Shown here piece by piece: positions 4,822 to 5,391 of a stretch of 5,391 bases of DNA (position 1 is its first letter; the number at the start of each line of letters is the position of its first letter). Below the pieces are notes generated by a model, which was not told where the DNA came from, did not search any database, and saw nothing but the letters and a program-made list of their open reading frames with translations. A program made the position numbers and the translations under genes. The DNA comes from Alphaproteobacteria bacterium CG11_big_fil_rev_8_21_14_0_20_44_7 (GTDB lineage Bacteria; Pseudomonadota; Alphaproteobacteria; Rickettsiales; 21-14-0-20-44-7), in assembly GCA_002787615.1 (NCBI GenBank), contig PCXJ01000032.1, forward strand, positions 1 through 5,391, in the 5' to 3' direction.

Positions 4822-5391
4822 TTAAAATCTTATAACCCAGTTAAATAATAAATCCTTTTGCGAGCTAAAACCGATTTCCGCCATATATTCATCCTTAAAA
4901 AACCGCACTAACGGTGTCGTCACAAACTCATCCCGCCCTTCGGGGTCATGCGCCACTTCCAGCATTAGCCAAGTTTGCAAATCATCATATTCACCTAAAT
5001 AAGGTGCGACTCCCACCCGCGCTTTTTGCGTAAATGCATCGGAAAAACTTCCGGCTTTTAAATATCGGTTTTCATATGAAGCGAAAATCCGCCGCGTTTC
5101 ATAATCACTTGCGAAGCCGATTGTAGTTGCCGGATCAACATCACCCTCTTGCTCAGCTATACCCAACCCCAGCTTCAAATAAGCATTTGCTTGTGCATCT
5201 TCCATATTCCAACGTTTGAGCAGACGGTTATATTGCGCCATTTGCAATTGGAAATCCTCATCGCGATTATATTCCGCCTTCCAGCCGATTGATTCTTTCG
5301 CCGTTGGAGAATAATGTATATGCAGGGAATTCATGCTATAATCATTATTCTGCATAACGGTCCACCCACCGGGGTAAGAAACCGGACGGGC
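4822..5391 (-). CDS. Outer-membrane-type protein of metal operon, 5' end cut by window
   Basis: The frame is open from the window edge to TAA at 4822-4824, giving at least 189 residues, and the true start lies outside. The first Met in the window (5355) is not the start: the 12 codons before it read ARPVSYPGGWTV, which fits the mature N-terminus of a family I recall beside MerT/MerP-like genes in proteobacteria. A signal peptide probably lies just beyond the edge. The protein has many alternating polar/aromatic stretches (YETRRIFASYENRYL, KARVGVAPYLGEYDDLQTWLML) and ends in LLFNWVIRF. A terminal Phe with alternating hydrophobics is the hallmark of outer-membrane beta-barrels recognised by the BAM complex. 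I know of no described function. Placement at the head of the CsoR operon, 20 bp before the MerP-like gene, suggests an outer-membrane step in metal uptake, release or sensing. Barrel topology is inferred, not shown. Confidence 0.8.
   Translation of the reverse strand, partial: ARPVSYPGGWTVMQNNDYSMNSLHIHYSPTAKESIGWKAEYNRDEDFQLQMAQYNRLLKRWNMEDAQANAYLKLGLGIAEQEGDVDPATTIGFASDYETRRIFASYENRYLKAGSFSDAFTQKARVGVAPYLGEYDDLQTWLMLEVAHDPEGRDEFVTTPLVRFFKDEYMAEIGFSSQKDLLFNWVIRF

Noticed and set aside
5353..5355. ATG at 5355 as the true start of the outer-membrane-type gene
   Set aside because: The frame remains open to the window edge, the 12 codons upstream look conserved and protein-like, and no signal peptide would be present with this start.
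1..5391. Defence island, CRISPR array, prophage or insertion sequence
   Set aside because: No direct-repeat array, transposase, integrase, nuclease or phage gene is visible. The content is housekeeping and metal-handling genes.

Overview
The window looks like chromosomal DNA from a Gram-negative, AT-leaning bacterium, most likely a proteobacterium and plausibly an alphaproteobacterium. The clues are a UbiX flavin prenyltransferase (ubiquinone pathway), a short CpaA-type prepilin peptidase, a protein with an outer-membrane beta-barrel C-terminus, and a periplasmic metal-binding protein with a signal peptide. This placement is inferred from gene content. There is no rRNA, tRNA, insertion sequence, CRISPR array or phage gene.

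Layout from left to right. A doubtful 60-residue ORF lies on the + strand (51-233). Next, on the - strand, an alpha/beta hydrolase (1641-805) is followed 30 bp later by a CpaA-type prepilin peptidase (774-253). ubiX (1661-2236, + strand) diverges from the hydrolase with only 19 bp between the two start codons. Its stop overlaps by 4 bp the stop of a - strand M48 membrane metalloprotease (3204-2233). That protease is the downstream partner of lemA (3769-3206) with a 1-bp gap. The pair has its own sigma70-like promoter and a strong ribosome binding site in the 94-bp gap upstream.

The right third (3864 to the edge) is a compact metal-handling operon on the - strand. In transcription order it holds an outer-membrane-type protein of an uncharacterised family (cut by the window edge), a secreted MerP-like HMA protein with a CSFC site, a MerT-like three-helix membrane protein with a CC pair, and a CsoR-family repressor carrying the Cys-His-Cys pattern of copper sensors. 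No MerR or MerA is present within the window. The simplest reading is a copper-responsive (or broader thiophilic-metal) envelope relay in which CsoR represses its own operon. The metal and the direction of transport cannot be read from sequence. This operon, especially its outer-membrane component, is the most interesting part of the window.

The genes are tightly packed and no stretch over 100 bp lacks a gene. The three non-coding places worth attention are the csoR-lemA gap (promoter plus nested inverted repeat), the hydrolase-cpaA gap (hairpin over the cpaA initiation region), and the palindromic 19-bp gap between the divergent hydrolase and ubiX.
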